Below, piece by piece: positions 44,904 through 54,099 of a stretch of DNA of 64,000 nucleotides. The notes beneath the pieces were generated by a model that worked only from the letters and a program-made list of their open reading frames with translations, searched no databases and was not told the DNA's origin. The translations under genes and the position numbers were made by a program. Within the stretch, counting starts at the first letter, position 1. Every line of letters starts with the position of its first letter. This DNA is from Pseudooceanicola aestuarii (GTDB lineage: Bacteria > Pseudomonadota > Alphaproteobacteria > Rhodobacterales > Rhodobacteraceae). The DNA lies in contig NZ_JAAFZC010000001.1 of NCBI RefSeq assembly GCF_010614805.1, forward strand, positions 62,001-126,000. Reading direction: 5' to 3'.

Positions 44904-45632
44904 GTGAACAAGTTATTCGATGGTGCGCGCCCTGACGTGGACAAAATGCCCCCCCCGGAACCGGAGCAGGCCTTCTACGCCATTGGCGATGTGCATGGCC
45001 GCATCGACCTGCTGGAGGAGCTTTTGGCCAGGCTAGACCCCGATGTGCCCAAGATGCTGGTGGGCGACTACGTGGATCGGGGGGAGAACAGCGCCGATGT
45101 CCTGCGCTACCTGCTGGAGCGGCCGGACCTGTTGTGCCTGCTGGGCAACCACGAGGAAATGATGATCCGGTTCCTGGACGCTCCGGAGGATGGCGGCGGG
45201 CGCTGGCTGAACTATGGCGGTTTGCAGACCCTGGCCAGTTTCGGGGTCATGGGTGTCAGCCAGACCATGTCCGCCGAGGGGCTGCGCCGCGTGCGCGATG
45301 ACCTGCTGGAGGCGATGGGCCCCGTGTTGACCGCCTGGCTGCGCGGCCTGCCGCATTTCGTGCTGACCGGCAATGTCGCCGTTGTCCATGCCGGCGCCGA
45401 TCCCCGCACTCCGATCGAAGAGCAGAACCTGCGGTCGCTGCTGTGGGGGCATCGCGCCTTTGCCCGGCAACCGCGCCGCGACGGAACATGGGTAGTGCAC
45501 GGGCACACCATCGTCGACCACCCCGAGGCGACGCAGGGTCGCATCGCCATCGACACCGGCGCCTATGCGACCGGCCGCCTGTCCGCCGTGCGGCTGGGCG
45601 GGGGTGAGATCGAATTCGTGACCACCGGCTAG
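44904..45632 (+). CDS. Metallophosphoesterase, serine/threonine phosphatase-like
   Basis: 242 residues of the PPP-like metallophosphoesterases. The metal motifs are in order: YAIGDVHGRIDLLEELLARL (residue 25 on), LVGDYVDRGENSADVL, LLGNHEEMMIRF, and VVHAGADPRTP with the later VVHGHTIVDHPE. Bacterial members dephosphorylate proteins or diadenosine tetraphosphate; this one is nearest in style to the PrpA/ApaH-like group. The start is a GTG at 44904, with AGGACGACGGA before it. It is a single gene. Confidence 0.92.
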   Translation: MNKLFDGARPDVDKMPPPEPEQAFYAIGDVHGRIDLLEELLARLDPDVPKMLVGDYVDRGENSADVLRYLLERPDLLCLLGNHEEMMIRFLDAPEDGGGRWLNYGGLQTLASFGVMGVSQTMSAEGLRRVRDDLLEAMGPVLTAWLRGLPHFVLTGNVAVVHAGADPRTPIEEQNLRSLLWGHRAFARQPRRDGTWVVHGHTIVDHPEATQGRIAIDTGAYATGRLSAVRLGGGEIEFVTTG

Positions 45633-45860
45633 GCGACGCTTCCGGTAGCGGCTCCCGGTGGCAATGGCCGGGCAGCCGGGGAGGTGTCATGGCGATCGGC
45701 TTGCTGGCGCATCCACCTGAGAAATGGGGGAAATCGGCGAAGACGGGCACGATTGCGGGGATGCGGGCACTGCCCGATCACGGTGAAATCATGCGATGCC
45801 GGAAAACCGGAAATACCGAGGCCGGAGCGCATCGCCGGCGCCCGTTCGGCTTTGCCTGCC

Positions 45861-45946
45861 TGGTGCGGTCGAGAAGACTCGAACTTCCACGGGTGTTACC
45901 CCACAGCGACCTCAACGCTGCGCGTCTACCATTCCGCCACGACCGC
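45861..45946 (-). tRNA. tRNA-Leu, anticodon GAG
   Basis: Read on the minus strand: acceptor arm GCGGTCG pairs with CGACCGC, the discriminator is A, and CCA is encoded. The anticodon arm is CAGCG-TTGAGGT-CGCTG, giving anticodon GAG, which reads CTC and CTT Leu codons. A long variable arm (TGGGGTAACACCCGTGG region) marks a class II tRNA, and the T loop is TTCGAGT. Total length with CCA is 86. It lies alone between the metallophosphatase gene and a peptidoglycan-binding protein gene. Confidence 0.97.
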
Positions 45947-46093
45947 ACGTGACCCAGCAGGTGGGGGCGGCTATATCGCCCTGCGGCGCCGTTGTGAAGG
46001 GGAAAACGGGCCGGCGAGCGGCGAAATTTCGCAGCGGGCGCCGCGCCGTGCCCGCGCCCCGGCATCGACACGGGCGTCCTGGCGAAAGCGAAC

Positions 46094-46113
46094 GGGGCGC
46101 CCGAAGGCGCCCC
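46094..46113 (-). terminator. Hairpin past the peptidoglycan-binding protein gene
   Basis: GGGGCGCC-TTCG-GGCGCCCC is a perfect eight-base stem with a stable TTCG loop on the minus strand, about 22 bases past the stop codon. The following bases (GTTCGCTTTCGCC) hold only a weak T-run, so termination may be partial. Confidence 0.65.
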
Positions 46114-46135
46114 GCGAAACCGGCCGTTGGCCCGT

Positions 46136-47788
46136 TCACTCCAGCGAGAAGGTCGGCAGCGATGCGCCGCTGGCCGATGCCGGCACCGATTGCATGGCCC
46201 CGGCTGCGGTCCCGCCGGAGACAGCCGCGCGCAGCAGGCTGGCCCGGTCGGACTGGCCGACGGCAAAGACCGGCGTGGCCCCGCCATCCAGCGCGGTCAG
46301 CGCCACGTCATACCAGCCCATGGCCAGCTCGGCCGATTGCGCGGTGCCAAAGCCCTGTTGAAGGTGATGGGCGATCAGCTCCGCATAGGGCGTCTCTCCC
46401 GCGCCGATCAGCAGCAGGGCAGCACCCAGGGCGACCTCCATCTTGTCGCGGCGGTACCCGGAGTAAAGGCAGACCGCACCGGTCGTCTGCATCTGCTCCA
46501 CCGACATGTTGGTTGTCAGGACGAACTTGCGCAATTCCCCCTGCATCGCGGGGGCCGGGGTACTGCCCAACTGGGCCACCTGGCCGGCCAGCGCCGGGCC
46601 AAAGCCGTCGCATTGCGCGTCCACCTGCGCCTGGGTGACGCCTTGCAGGGCGCGCACCCGTTCCTCCCCGCGGGCGATGGCGTAGGTGCGGGTCAGGCAG
46701 AATTGCTCGTTCAGGGCCAGGTAGGGATCGGTCAGGTTGGCCGCGGTGACGAACCCGCCATTGCCGGTGGTCATCAGGTTGACCTTGGAGCAATGGCTGG
46801 CCAGCGAGGGTGTTGCCGCCGGGGCGGCGCCGAAGACCGGCAGCCCGGCGGCGGGAGCCTGCTGCGCGGCAAAGACCGGCGGCTGCGCGGGCGCGGCGGG
46901 CCGGGGCGCGGGGGCGGCCACGGGCACCGGCTGGGTCAACGGATCCAGCAATTCGCACCGGGTGCGATTGCAGTCGAACATCGCCACTTCGACCTTGTTC
47001 GACAGCTGGGCGTTGCGCTTGTACTGGAACTGGTGACGCTCGTAGCTGTCGCCCCCGGAGGAGGTGAACAGCATTGTCGCGCATTCGGTCTGACCGCACC
47101 AGAAGGTCGAACCGGTGACCGAGGTGTCGATGACGTAATCGTTCTTGCCGTCGCCATTCAGGTCAGCCGTCTGGATGAACCCGGCGCGCTGCAACAGCTG
47201 CTCCGGCGAGGGTTCGGTGCTTTGCGCGATTTCATCGACGGCGTCGGACACTTCAAGCGGCAGGCCCGGATAGCCCATGCCGCCATGGGCGCTGCGCGTG
47301 CGCACGCCCATCCGTTCATCGCGCCAGGAGACCAGCAGGCTGCGCACCCCGTCGGGATGGCGCTGAATGGCGCGGGTCACGTCAGCGCCGCCCAACTGGG
47401 CGCGGGTGTAGAAACTGACCAGCATCTCCCGTTCATGCGGTTGCAGGCGACCGGTGACCGGAAAGCCCATGTGGTGCTGGTAGCCCGAAACCGCCTCCCG
47501 CGAGCGGCGGCCCAGCACGCCGTCAGGCGTGCCGGCGGGAAAGCCGAAGTAATTCAGCGCGGTCTGCGTCTCGCGATTCTGCGCCCGGGTGGCAGAGCTG
47601 ACGCCGCTGCTGCTGCGCGTGGTGGTGGTGGAGCGGGTGACGCGCCGGTTCTTCGCCGCCTCGTTGATCAGCGCACCGCCGATGATGCCGCCGACGATGG
47701 CCGCCCCGATATTGTCCGCCATGCCCGCGACCGGGCTGGTCGCCAGAAATACCGCTGCGGTGGCGACGTGAACAGGTTTTTTGAACAT
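46136..47788 (-). CDS. Exported peptidoglycan-binding-domain protein
   Basis: 550 residues with an N-terminal signal peptide (KPVHVATAAVFLATSPVAGM). A glycine-zipper-like segment follows (NIGAAIVGGIIGGALINEAA). Next comes a peptidoglycan-binding type 1 domain near residues 70-115: QTALNYFGFPAGTPDGVLGR, SREAVSGYQ. Near residue 207 is a calcium-binding-like ADLNGDGKNDYVIDTS of the FG-GAP/VCBS kind. A Pro/Ala linker and a 220-residue helical C-terminal part that I do not recognise complete it. It should sit in the periplasm bound to the wall. The start at 47788 follows GGAGAG. Divergent from lipB. Confidence 0.85.
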   Translation of the reverse strand: MFKKPVHVATAAVFLATSPVAGMADNIGAAIVGGIIGGALINEAAKNRRVTRSTTTTRSSSGVSSATRAQNRETQTALNYFGFPAGTPDGVLGRRSREAVSGYQHHMGFPVTGRLQPHEREMLVSFYTRAQLGGADVTRAIQRHPDGVRSLLVSWRDERMGVRTRSAHGGMGYPGLPLEVSDAVDEIAQSTEPSPEQLLQRAGFIQTADLNGDGKNDYVIDTSVTGSTFWCGQTECATMLFTSSGGDSYERHQFQYKRNAQLSNKVEVAMFDCNRTRCELLDPLTQPVPVAAPAPRPAAPAQPPVFAAQQAPAAGLPVFGAAPAATPSLASHCSKVNLMTTGNGGFVTAANLTDPYLALNEQFCLTRTYAIARGEERVRALQGVTQAQVDAQCDGFGPALAGQVAQLGSTPAPAMQGELRKFVLTTNMSVEQMQTTGAVCLYSGYRRDKMEVALGAALLLIGAGETPYAELIAHHLQQGFGTAQSAELAMGWYDVALTALDGGATPVFAVGQSDRASLLRAAVSGGTAAGAMQSVPASASGASLPTFSLE

Positions 47789-47916
47789 GGCTTTCTCTCC
47801 GGGTAGAAATATAGACGAAACTCGCAATCAAATCCGGGAATCAGTCTAGCCCGAATCGCCCGCACTGCGGAACGGTTTTGGCGCCGGTTCGCGTCATTTT
47901 GTCGGAAAGCCCCCTC

Positions 47917-48612
47917 ATGACCGTCTCCCCGCCCCCCGAAGTCCCTGCTTCCCCGGTCCCGCCCGTGCCCGAATGGCATCATTCCCCCGGTCTGACAGAC
48001 TACGTCACGGCGTTGGCGCAGATGGAGGCCCGCGTGGATGCCATCATCGCCGGGACCGCCGGGGAACTGGTCTGGCTGCTGGAGCATCCGCCGCTTTATA
48101 CCGCCGGCACCTCCGCCCGGCGGGAGGATCTGACCGATCCGGGCCGGTTCCCGGTTTTCGAGGCGCGGCGCGGCGGGCAATACACCTATCACGGTCCCGG
48201 ACAGCGGGTGGTCTACGTGATGCTGGACCTGACGCGGCGCGGGCGCGACCTGCGCGCTTTTGTCCAGCAACTGGAAGCCTGGGTGATTGAAACATTGGCC
48301 GAGTTCGGGCTGCGCGGCGAAATTCGGGAAGGGCGCGTCGGGGTCTGGATAACCCGGCCTGACAGACCGCCCCTGCCCGACGGCACCCCCGCCGAGGACA
48401 AGATCGCCGCCATCGGCATCCGGTTGCGCAAATGGGTCAGCTTTCACGGCATTTCCATCAATGTCGAACCGGAACTGGAGCATTTCTCCGGCATCGTGCC
48501 CTGCGGCATCCGCGAACATGGCGTGACCAGCCTGGTGGACCTGGGCCTGCCTGTCAGCATGGCGGATCTCGACGCCGCGTTGCAGCGCAGCTTTGTCCGG
48601 GTCTTCGGCTGA
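47917..48612 (+). CDS. lipB: Lipoyl(octanoyl) transferase
   Basis: 231 residues. LipB moves octanoate from acyl carrier protein to lipoate-dependent enzymes such as pyruvate dehydrogenase. Marks are [17 protein letters not shown] near residue 55, the [20 protein letters not shown] block, and the catalytic pair: Lys in [15 protein letters not shown] and Cys in [17 protein letters not shown] use the ATG at 47917; the longer frame from 47878 lacks a signal and the N-terminus is already longer than typical. lipA is not in the window. Confidence 0.96.
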   Translation: MTVSPPPEVPASPVPPVPEWHHSPGLTDYVTALAQMEARVDAIIAGTAGELVWLLEHPPLYTAGTSARREDLTDPGRFPVFEARRGGQYTYHGPGQRVVYVMLDLTRRGRDLRAFVQQLEAWVIETLAEFGLRGEIREGRVGVWITRPDRPPLPDGTPAEDKIAAIGIRLRKWVSFHGISINVEPELEHFSGIVPCGIREHGVTSLVDLGLPVSMADLDAALQRSFVRVFG

Positions 48613-48726
48613 GGGCTGCGACAATTCACCAGCGCGCGCGCCCTGTTGCGGTCAGCGGGGCTGCGTTAACGTCATCGCAACGGACATCTCGCGCCCGCAG
48701 CCCCCTGACGTCGAAAAGGAAGCCAC

Positions 48727-49191
48727 ATGACCCGCCTCGCATCCATCGCCGCAGCCCTTCTGGCCCTCGCCACCCCCGCCCTGGCAGAGAGCCACGCCAC
48801 CGGCGACGCCGCCAAGGGCGAGAAGGAATTTCGCAAGTGCAAATCCTGCCACCAGATTGCCACCGATGACGAAACCTTCGTCAAGGGCGGGCGCACCGGT
48901 CCGAATCTGCATGGCGTGATCGGACGCCAGGCCGCCAGCACCGATTTCCGCTATGGCAACGATCTGGCCGCAGCGGGTGCGGCCGGGCTGGTCTGGGACA
49001 CCACGAACCTTGCCGAATACGCCGAAGACCCGCGCGCCTTCCTCAGGGCCTATCTGGACGATTCGTCGGCCAAGTCGAAGATGACCTTCAAGATGCGCAA
49101 GAATTCCCAGGATGTCGCCGCCTTCTTGGCGACCTTCTCCGACGCGCCCGCGATGGAGGACACGGCCCGGGATGCCCAGGCCAGCGAGTGA
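48727..49191 (+). CDS. Periplasmic class I cytochrome c
   Basis: 154 residues with a signal peptide (RLASIAAALLALATPALAES). The heme site is FRKCKSCHQIA (CXXCH near residue 38) and the sixth ligand is probably a Met in the KSKMTFKMRK segment. RTGPNLHGVIGRQ is typical of the mitochondrial/cytochrome c2 group. It should carry electrons in the periplasm, from the bc1 complex to an oxidase. Oxidase subunit I is encoded 513 bases downstream on the same strand. GAAAAGGAAGCCAC precedes the ATG. Confidence 0.95.
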   Translation: MTRLASIAAALLALATPALAESHATGDAAKGEKEFRKCKSCHQIATDDETFVKGGRTGPNLHGVIGRQAASTDFRYGNDLAAAGAAGLVWDTTNLAEYAEDPRAFLRAYLDDSSAKSKMTFKMRKNSQDVAAFLATFSDAPAMEDTARDAQASE

Positions 49192-49704
49192 CCCCGCTCC
49201 GGCCGCAGAGCGCGGCGCGGCAATTGAGACGATGATGAAACGGTGGCCTGGCGAAAGCTTCGGCCGCCGTTGATCCTTGCGGTCAGAGCGGACCCTGAAG
49301 CAGTGTTTCAAGGGGATCGGGGGTGCCGCGTGGCCGGGGCTGATCTGCCCGGATGGCCCTGTCGCGTTCCGCTCCGTGGGGAGAGAGGCGACCTGTGAGG
49401 GGAAAAACTGGCATTCCGGGCGCGCGTCGCGTCCCGCTTTGTGGGGCGCGACGTTTGAGAACGAAACGGGATTTGGAATGCGCGTCGCACCCCGCTTTGC
49501 GGGGCGCGACGTTAGGCAACCCCAAAGGATACAGGGAGCGCGTCGCACCCCGCTTTGCGGGGCGCGACGTGGGGTGCGACAAATTTGGTGGGTGTTCGTC
49601 AAATCCTGTCATTGCCCACGGGCCTGTGACATCCTAGAAGACGCATAATTCGGGAAAGGGGCGGCCTCGGCTGCCTTCCGGCCAATTCTAGCAGGAGGCG
49701 AGAT
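49192..49704. other. Intergenic region with tandem hairpin repeats ahead of ctaD
   Basis: 513 bases between the cytochrome c gene and ctaD. The middle is filled with a tandem array of palindromic repeats (next entry). Frames translated across it on either strand give repetitive RVAPRFAGRDV-like peptides; these are repeat translations, not genes. The right edge, with GGAGG at 49694, is the ribosome binding site of ctaD. Confidence 0.6.
49361..49570. repeat. Tandem palindromic repeat array, 58-base period
   Basis: Three near-identical 31-base palindromes lie at 49424-49454, 49482-49512 and 49540-49570, an exact 58-base spacing. Each is a hairpin: arm GCGTCGC then CCCCGC, a TTT loop, then GCGGGG and CGCGACGT. 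Copies 2 and 3 are identical; copy 1 differs at three positions (GT for AC in one arm and T for C in the other). A fourth, degenerate copy begins at 49361 (GTCGCGTTCCGCTCC... GGCGAC). The 27-base gaps are related to each other at about half their positions, so the whole 58-base unit was duplicated. Confidence 0.9.
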
Positions 49705-51375
49705 ATGGCGGACGCAGCCATTCACGGCCATGGGCATGAGGACAATCGCGGGTTCTTCACCCGTTGGTTCATGTCCACGAACCACAAGGACATCGGGATT
49801 CTCTACCTGATCGTCGCCGCAGTCGCGGGTCTGATCTCGGTGATGTTCACCGTCTACATGCGCATGGAGCTGATGCATCCCGGCGTTCAGTTCATGTGCC
49901 TGGAAGGCGCACGTTTCTTCGCCTCCGATGCGGCATGTACACCAAACGGGCACCTCTGGAACGTGATGATCACCTATCACGGTGTCCTCATGATGTTCTT
50001 CGTCGTGATCCCTGCCCTCTTCGGCGGGTTCGGCAATTACTTCATGCCGTTGCAGATCGGCGCGCCGGACATGGCGTTCCCGCGGATGAACAACCTGTCG
50101 TTCTGGATGTATGTCGCGGGCGTCGGCCTGGGCGTCGCCTCCCTGCTGGCGCCGGGCGGCAATGACCAGCTCGGTTCCGGCGTGGGCTGGGTGCTCTACC
50201 CGCCGCTGTCCACGTCCGAGGCGGGCTTCTCCATGGACCTGGCCATCTTCGCGGTCCACGTCTCCGGGGCGTCCTCCATCCTTGGCGCGATCAACATGAT
50301 CACCACCTTCCTGAACATGCGTGCCCCCGGCATGACCCTGTTCAAGGTGCCCCTGTTCTCCTGGTCGATCTTCGTCACCGCATGGCTGATCCTGCTGGCC
50401 CTGCCCGTTCTGGCCGGCGCCATCACCATGCTGCTGACCGACCGGAACTTCGGGACGACGTTCTTCCAGCCCTCCGGCGGCGGTGACCCGATCCTCTACC
50501 AGCACATCCTGTGGTTCTTCGGCCACCCGGAGGTGTATATCATCATCCTCCCCGGCTTCGGCATCATCAGCCATGTCATCGCGACCTTCTCCCGGAAGCC
50601 GATCTTCGGCTACCTGCCGATGGTCCTGGCCATCATCGCGATCGGCGTGCTGGGCTTTGTCGTCTGGGCGCACCACATGTACACCGTGGGCATGTCCCTG
50701 ACCCAGCAGAGCTACTTCATGCTGGCCACGATGGTCATCGCAGTACCGACGGGGGTAAAGGTGTTCAGCTGGATCGCCACGATGTGGGGCGGCTCTGTCG
50801 AATTCAAGACGCCGATGCTCTGGGCGTTCGGGTTCCTGTTCCTGTTCACCGTGGGCGGCGTGACCGGCGTGGTGCTGGCACAGGCGCCGGTCGACCGGGC
50901 CTATCACGACACCTATTATGTCGTGGCGCACTTCCACTATGTGATGTCACTGGGCGCGATCTTCGCCATCTTTGCCGGTATCTACTTCTACTTCGGCAAG
51001 ATGACCGGTCGCCAATATCCCGAATGGGCCGGCAAGCTGCACTTCTGGGCGATGTTCATCGGGGCCAACCTGACGTTCTTCCCGCAGCACTTCCTGGGCC
51101 GTCAGGGGATGCCGCGCCGTTACATCGACTACCCCGAAGGCTTTGCCGTCTGGAACTACTGGTCGTCGATCGGCGCCTTCCTGTCCTTCGCCAGCTTTGT
51201 CTTCTTCTTCGGGGTGGTGATCTATTCGCTGACCCGTGGTGCCAAGGTGACGGAGAACAATTACTGGAACGAATATGCCGACACGCTGGAATGGACCCTG
51301 CCGTCCCCGCCGCCGGAACATACGTTCGAAACCCTGCCGAAGCAGGAGGATTGGGACAAGGGCCACGCCCATTGA
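49705..51375 (+). CDS. ctaD: Cytochrome c oxidase subunit I (aa3 type)
   Basis: 556 residues, twelve membrane helices. The catalytic subunit of the terminal oxidase. It shows the heme-a region [20 protein letters not shown], the His-Tyr crosslink in [19 protein letters not shown], the CuB histidines in [12 protein letters not shown], and the last heme ligands in [24 protein letters not shown] near residue 30 is typical of aa3 oxidases. AGGAGG precedes the ATG. The usual partners (subunits II, III, ctaB, ctaG) are not beside it; solitary ctaD is common in Rhodobacterales. Confidence 0.98.
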   Translation: MADAAIHGHGHEDNRGFFTRWFMSTNHKDIGILYLIVAAVAGLISVMFTVYMRMELMHPGVQFMCLEGARFFASDAACTPNGHLWNVMITYHGVLMMFFVVIPALFGGFGNYFMPLQIGAPDMAFPRMNNLSFWMYVAGVGLGVASLLAPGGNDQLGSGVGWVLYPPLSTSEAGFSMDLAIFAVHVSGASSILGAINMITTFLNMRAPGMTLFKVPLFSWSIFVTAWLILLALPVLAGAITMLLTDRNFGTTFFQPSGGGDPILYQHILWFFGHPEVYIIILPGFGIISHVIATFSRKPIFGYLPMVLAIIAIGVLGFVVWAHHMYTVGMSLTQQSYFMLATMVIAVPTGVKVFSWIATMWGGSVEFKTPMLWAFGFLFLFTVGGVTGVVLAQAPVDRAYHDTYYVVAHFHYVMSLGAIFAIFAGIYFYFGKMTGRQYPEWAGKLHFWAMFIGANLTFFPQHFLGRQGMPRRYIDYPEGFAVWNYWSSIGAFLSFASFVFFFGVVIYSLTRGAKVTENNYWNEYADTLEWTLPSPPPEHTFETLPKQEDWDKGHAH

Positions 51376-51395
51376 TCCGATCCGTTCAGATCAGG

Positions 51396-51424
51396 AAAAG
51401 GGGCGCCAATGGCGCCCCTTTTTC
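51396..51424 (+). terminator. Rho-independent terminator after ctaD
   Basis: AAAAGGGGCGCC-AAT-GGCGCCCCTTTTT is a perfect stem with a three-base loop and flanking A and T runs, about 20 bases past the ctaD stop. It could work from both strands. Confidence 0.92.
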
Positions 51425-51651
51425 GTGGCGGGGCCGGGGTGCCTGGCCCGGCGCGCGGGCCCAGACGTGACGGCAGACATGGCAGCAGACATGGCGGACG
51501 TGATGCTATCAGGACGGGTGCAGGGACGGTGCCCCGAGATCCGGGGAGGCGCGTGGCGCAAGCGTGGATCCGCCTCCGGCGGCGGTATTTTCCGCCCGAA
51601 GGAGACCGGCCGGCGCCCCCTGCCCCGACAGCGGGAAAGGCGACATTGGCA

Positions 51652-52128
51652 ATGAGTTACAGATGGGAAAGCGCGCATCGCCTTGTCTTGCAACCGCACC
51701 GGTCCCTGCCGCCCCGAGGGTTCGCCATGGTGATCGGGCTGTTCTTTGCCCTGATCACCCTGCCCCTGCTGGGAGTGCTGGGCCGCGCCGCGCTTTGGGG
51801 GCTGCTGCCCTTCGCTATGGGTGCGGTGGCGGCGCTGTGGTGGGGACTGCGGCGATCCTACCGCGACGGCGCCTTGCGCGAAGTGCTGACCCTGGAGGCC
51901 GCAGAGATCACGCTGACCCGCCACGATCCGCGCGGCGAAGACCGGGAATGGCGCTGCAACCCCTACTGGGCACAGGTCACGCTGCACCCCACCGGTGGAC
52001 CGGTGCCGCACTACATCACCCTGCATGGCAATGGTCGGGCGGTGGAGATCGGGGCGTTTCTGGCAGAGGGCGAACGCAAAGCCCTTTACCAAGATCTGAG
52101 CGAAAGGCTGGCCGAGGCGCGGGGCTGA
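51652..52128 (+). CDS. DUF2244 membrane protein
   Basis: 158 residues with two membrane helices (FAMVIGLFFALITLPLLGV near residue 27 and WGLLPFAMGAVAALWWGL near 50) and a soluble C-terminal domain with EWRCNPYWAQVTLHP and AVEIGAFLAEGERKAL. DUF2244 genes are regularly found close to oxidase or cytochrome genes in alphaproteobacteria, but no function is established. The start at 51652 gives the family-typical opening MSYRWESAHRLVLQPHRS. It follows ctaD after the terminator. Confidence 0.88.
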   Translation: MSYRWESAHRLVLQPHRSLPPRGFAMVIGLFFALITLPLLGVLGRAALWGLLPFAMGAVAALWWGLRRSYRDGALREVLTLEAAEITLTRHDPRGEDREWRCNPYWAQVTLHPTGGPVPHYITLHGNGRAVEIGAFLAEGERKALYQDLSERLAEARG

Positions 52129-52213
52129 AGGCCGACCGCCCGCTGGAAGGCCCCGAGATCAGGCGACGTGCCCATGCCGGACAGTCTCGGGGGGGGAGGC
52201 GAGCGCCGGAGAG

Positions 52214-52675
52214 TCAGCCCGTCAGCCGATCCTTTACCCGGCCGCCCACGCTGCCGAAATCCATCTGCCCGGTGTACCGCTGCTTCAACGCGCCCATGAC
52301 CTTTCCCATGTCCCTGATGGAGGAGGCGCCGATCTCGGCAATGGCCGTGTCGATGGCCTGGGCCACTTCCTTGTCGGATAATTGGCGAGGCAGGTATTCC
52401 TCGATCACCGCGATCTCGGCCTGTTCCCGCTCCGCAAGGTCGATACGACCGCCTTCCTCGTAGGCGCGGGCGCTTTCCTGGCGCTGCTTGACCATCTTGC
52501 CGAGAATCGCCAACACCTCTGCATCGTCGACGCCATCCTCGCGTCCCTCTGCCCTGACAGCGATGTCCCGATCCTTGATCGCGGCATTGATCAGCCGCAG
52601 CGTGCTCAGCCGGTCCGTCGCACGGTCCTTCATTGCCTGCTTCAGCGCAACATTCACGCGTTCGCGCAATTCCAT
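52214..52675 (-). CDS. GatB/YqeY domain protein
   Basis: 153 residues consisting only of the YqeY-type helical domain found at the C-terminus of GatB: ALKQAMKDRATDRLSTLRLI near residue 10, then QRQESARAYEEGGRIDLA, EEYLPRQLSDKEV and DMGKVMGALKQRYTGQMDF. It probably binds tRNA, by analogy with GatB; its role is not established. It is divergent from carA with 162 bases between starts, a pairing kept in Rhodobacterales. AAGGGA precedes the ATG. Confidence 0.94.
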   Translation of the reverse strand: MELRERVNVALKQAMKDRATDRLSTLRLINAAIKDRDIAVRAEGREDGVDDAEVLAILGKMVKQRQESARAYEEGGRIDLAEREQAEIAVIEEYLPRQLSDKEVAQAIDTAIAEIGASSIRDMGKVMGALKQRYTGQMDFGSVGGRVKDRLTG

Positions 52676-52837
52676 CCCGGTATCCCTTCCGGTAGCATCA
52701 AAGCCTCTGGTTATACGCCGCACGGCAGGCTGAGACAAGGGACTGCCGCAGCGCAGCAATCCCCCTCCCTCCCCTTGACCGCCTGCGCGCACGGGCATAG
52801 ATGTCGCACCGATTTGCCCCCCGGAAGGATGTAGCCG

Positions 52838-54010
52838 ATGCCGATGACCCATGGCCAGAAACCGACCGCCTGCCTGGCGCTCGCTGACGGGACCCTGTTT
52901 CACGGACGCGGCTTCGGCGCCACCGGCGTGACCGAGGCTGAACTGTGTTTCAATACCGCGATGACGGGCTACCAGGAAATCATGACTGACCCGTCCTATG
53001 CCGGGCAGATCGTGACCTTCACCTTTCCCCATGTCGGCAATGTCGGCGTGAACCCCGAGGATGACGAAACCCAGGACCCCGTGGCGGCGGGCATGGTGGT
53101 GCGCTGGAATCCGACCGATCCGTCCAACTGGCGTGCCGCTGATACGCTGGGCGCCTGGCTCGCCGCACGCGGCCGGATCGCCATCGGCGGCATCGACACT
53201 CGGCGTCTGACCCGCGCGATCCGCGCTCAGGGCGCGCCGCATGCCGCGCTTGCCCATGACCCCGACGGCAACTTCGATGTCGAGGCTCTCGTCGCACGCG
53301 CCCGCGGCTTTGCCGGGCTGGAAGGCATGGACCTGGCGCGCGACGTGACCTGTGCGCAAAGCTACCGCTGGGACGAAATGCGGTGGGCCTGGCCCGAGGG
53401 CTATACCCGCCAGCAGGCCGCCCGGCACAAGGTCGTGGCGATCGATTATGGCGCCAAACGCAACATCCTGCGCTGCCTGGCCTCTGCCGGTTGCGACGTC
53501 ACCGTTCTGCCCGCCACCGCCACGGCGGAAGAGGTTCTGGCCCATGCCCCCGACGGACTTTTCCTGTCCAACGGGCCGGGTGATCCTGCGGCGACGGGCG
53601 ATTATGCGGTGCCGATGATTCGCGACATTCTGGACAAGACCGAGATGCCCGTTTTCGGCATCTGCCTTGGCCACCAGATGCTGGCCCGCGCCTTGGGCGC
53701 CCGCACGGTCAAGATGAACCACGGCCACCATGGCGCCAACCACCCGGTCAAGGACATCGAGACCGGGAAGGTTGAAATAACGTCGATGAACCATGGCTTT
53801 GCCGTCGACAGCCAATCCCTGCCCGACGGCGTGATGGAGACCCATGTGTCCCTGTTCGACGGGTCCAATTGCGGGATCAGGATGACCGAGCGGCCGGTCT
53901 TCTCGGTGCAATACCACCCCGAGGCAAGCCCAGGCCCGCAGGACAGTTTCTACCTGTTCGAACGCTTCGCCGCGCATATGAATGCCGCGGCGGAGAGGGT
54001 CGACGCGTGA
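52838..54010 (+). CDS. carA: Carbamoyl-phosphate synthase small subunit
   Basis: 390 residues. CarA releases ammonia from glutamine for carbamoyl phosphate, used in arginine and pyrimidine synthesis. The N-domain opens CLALADGTLFHGRGFGATG and has NTAMTGYQEIMTDPSYAGQ. The C-terminal class I glutaminase has the nucleophile Cys in PVFGICLGHQMLARALGA and the His/Glu pair in QYHPEASPGPQDS. Two ATG codons (52838 and 52844) are possible; GGAAGGA favours the first. carB is not in the window. Confidence 0.97.
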   Translation: MPMTHGQKPTACLALADGTLFHGRGFGATGVTEAELCFNTAMTGYQEIMTDPSYAGQIVTFTFPHVGNVGVNPEDDETQDPVAAGMVVRWNPTDPSNWRAADTLGAWLAARGRIAIGGIDTRRLTRAIRAQGAPHAALAHDPDGNFDVEALVARARGFAGLEGMDLARDVTCAQSYRWDEMRWAWPEGYTRQQAARHKVVAIDYGAKRNILRCLASAGCDVTVLPATATAEEVLAHAPDGLFLSNGPGDPAATGDYAVPMIRDILDKTEMPVFGICLGHQMLARALGARTVKMNHGHHGANHPVKDIETGKVEITSMNHGFAVDSQSLPDGVMETHVSLFDGSNCGIRMTERPVFSVQYHPEASPGPQDSFYLFERFAAHMNAAAERVDA

Positions 54011-54016
54011 TCCCTT

Positions 54017-54038
54017 AACCCTTCCTTAAGGGTTTCTT
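54017..54038 (+). terminator. Weak terminator after carA
   Basis: AACCCTT-CCTT-AAGGGTT forms a seven-base stem followed by TCTT, seven bases past the carA stop. The stem is A/T-rich and the T-run is broken, so the call is tentative. Confidence 0.5.
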
Positions 54039-54099
54039 AGGCTCAGATTAACTTCACCCTGCGACACCAAGGGGAATCCGGTGTTGCAGGGGATGTTGA

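Noticed and set aside
49424..49570. Possible short CRISPR array (31-base repeats, 27-base gaps)
   Set aside because: The repeats are full palindromes, the gaps are related to each other instead of being unrelated, there are only three good copies, and no cas gene is in the window.
49283..49648. Small frames across the hairpin array giving RVAPRFAGRDV-like peptides
   Set aside because: They are translations of the repeat itself and occur on both strands.
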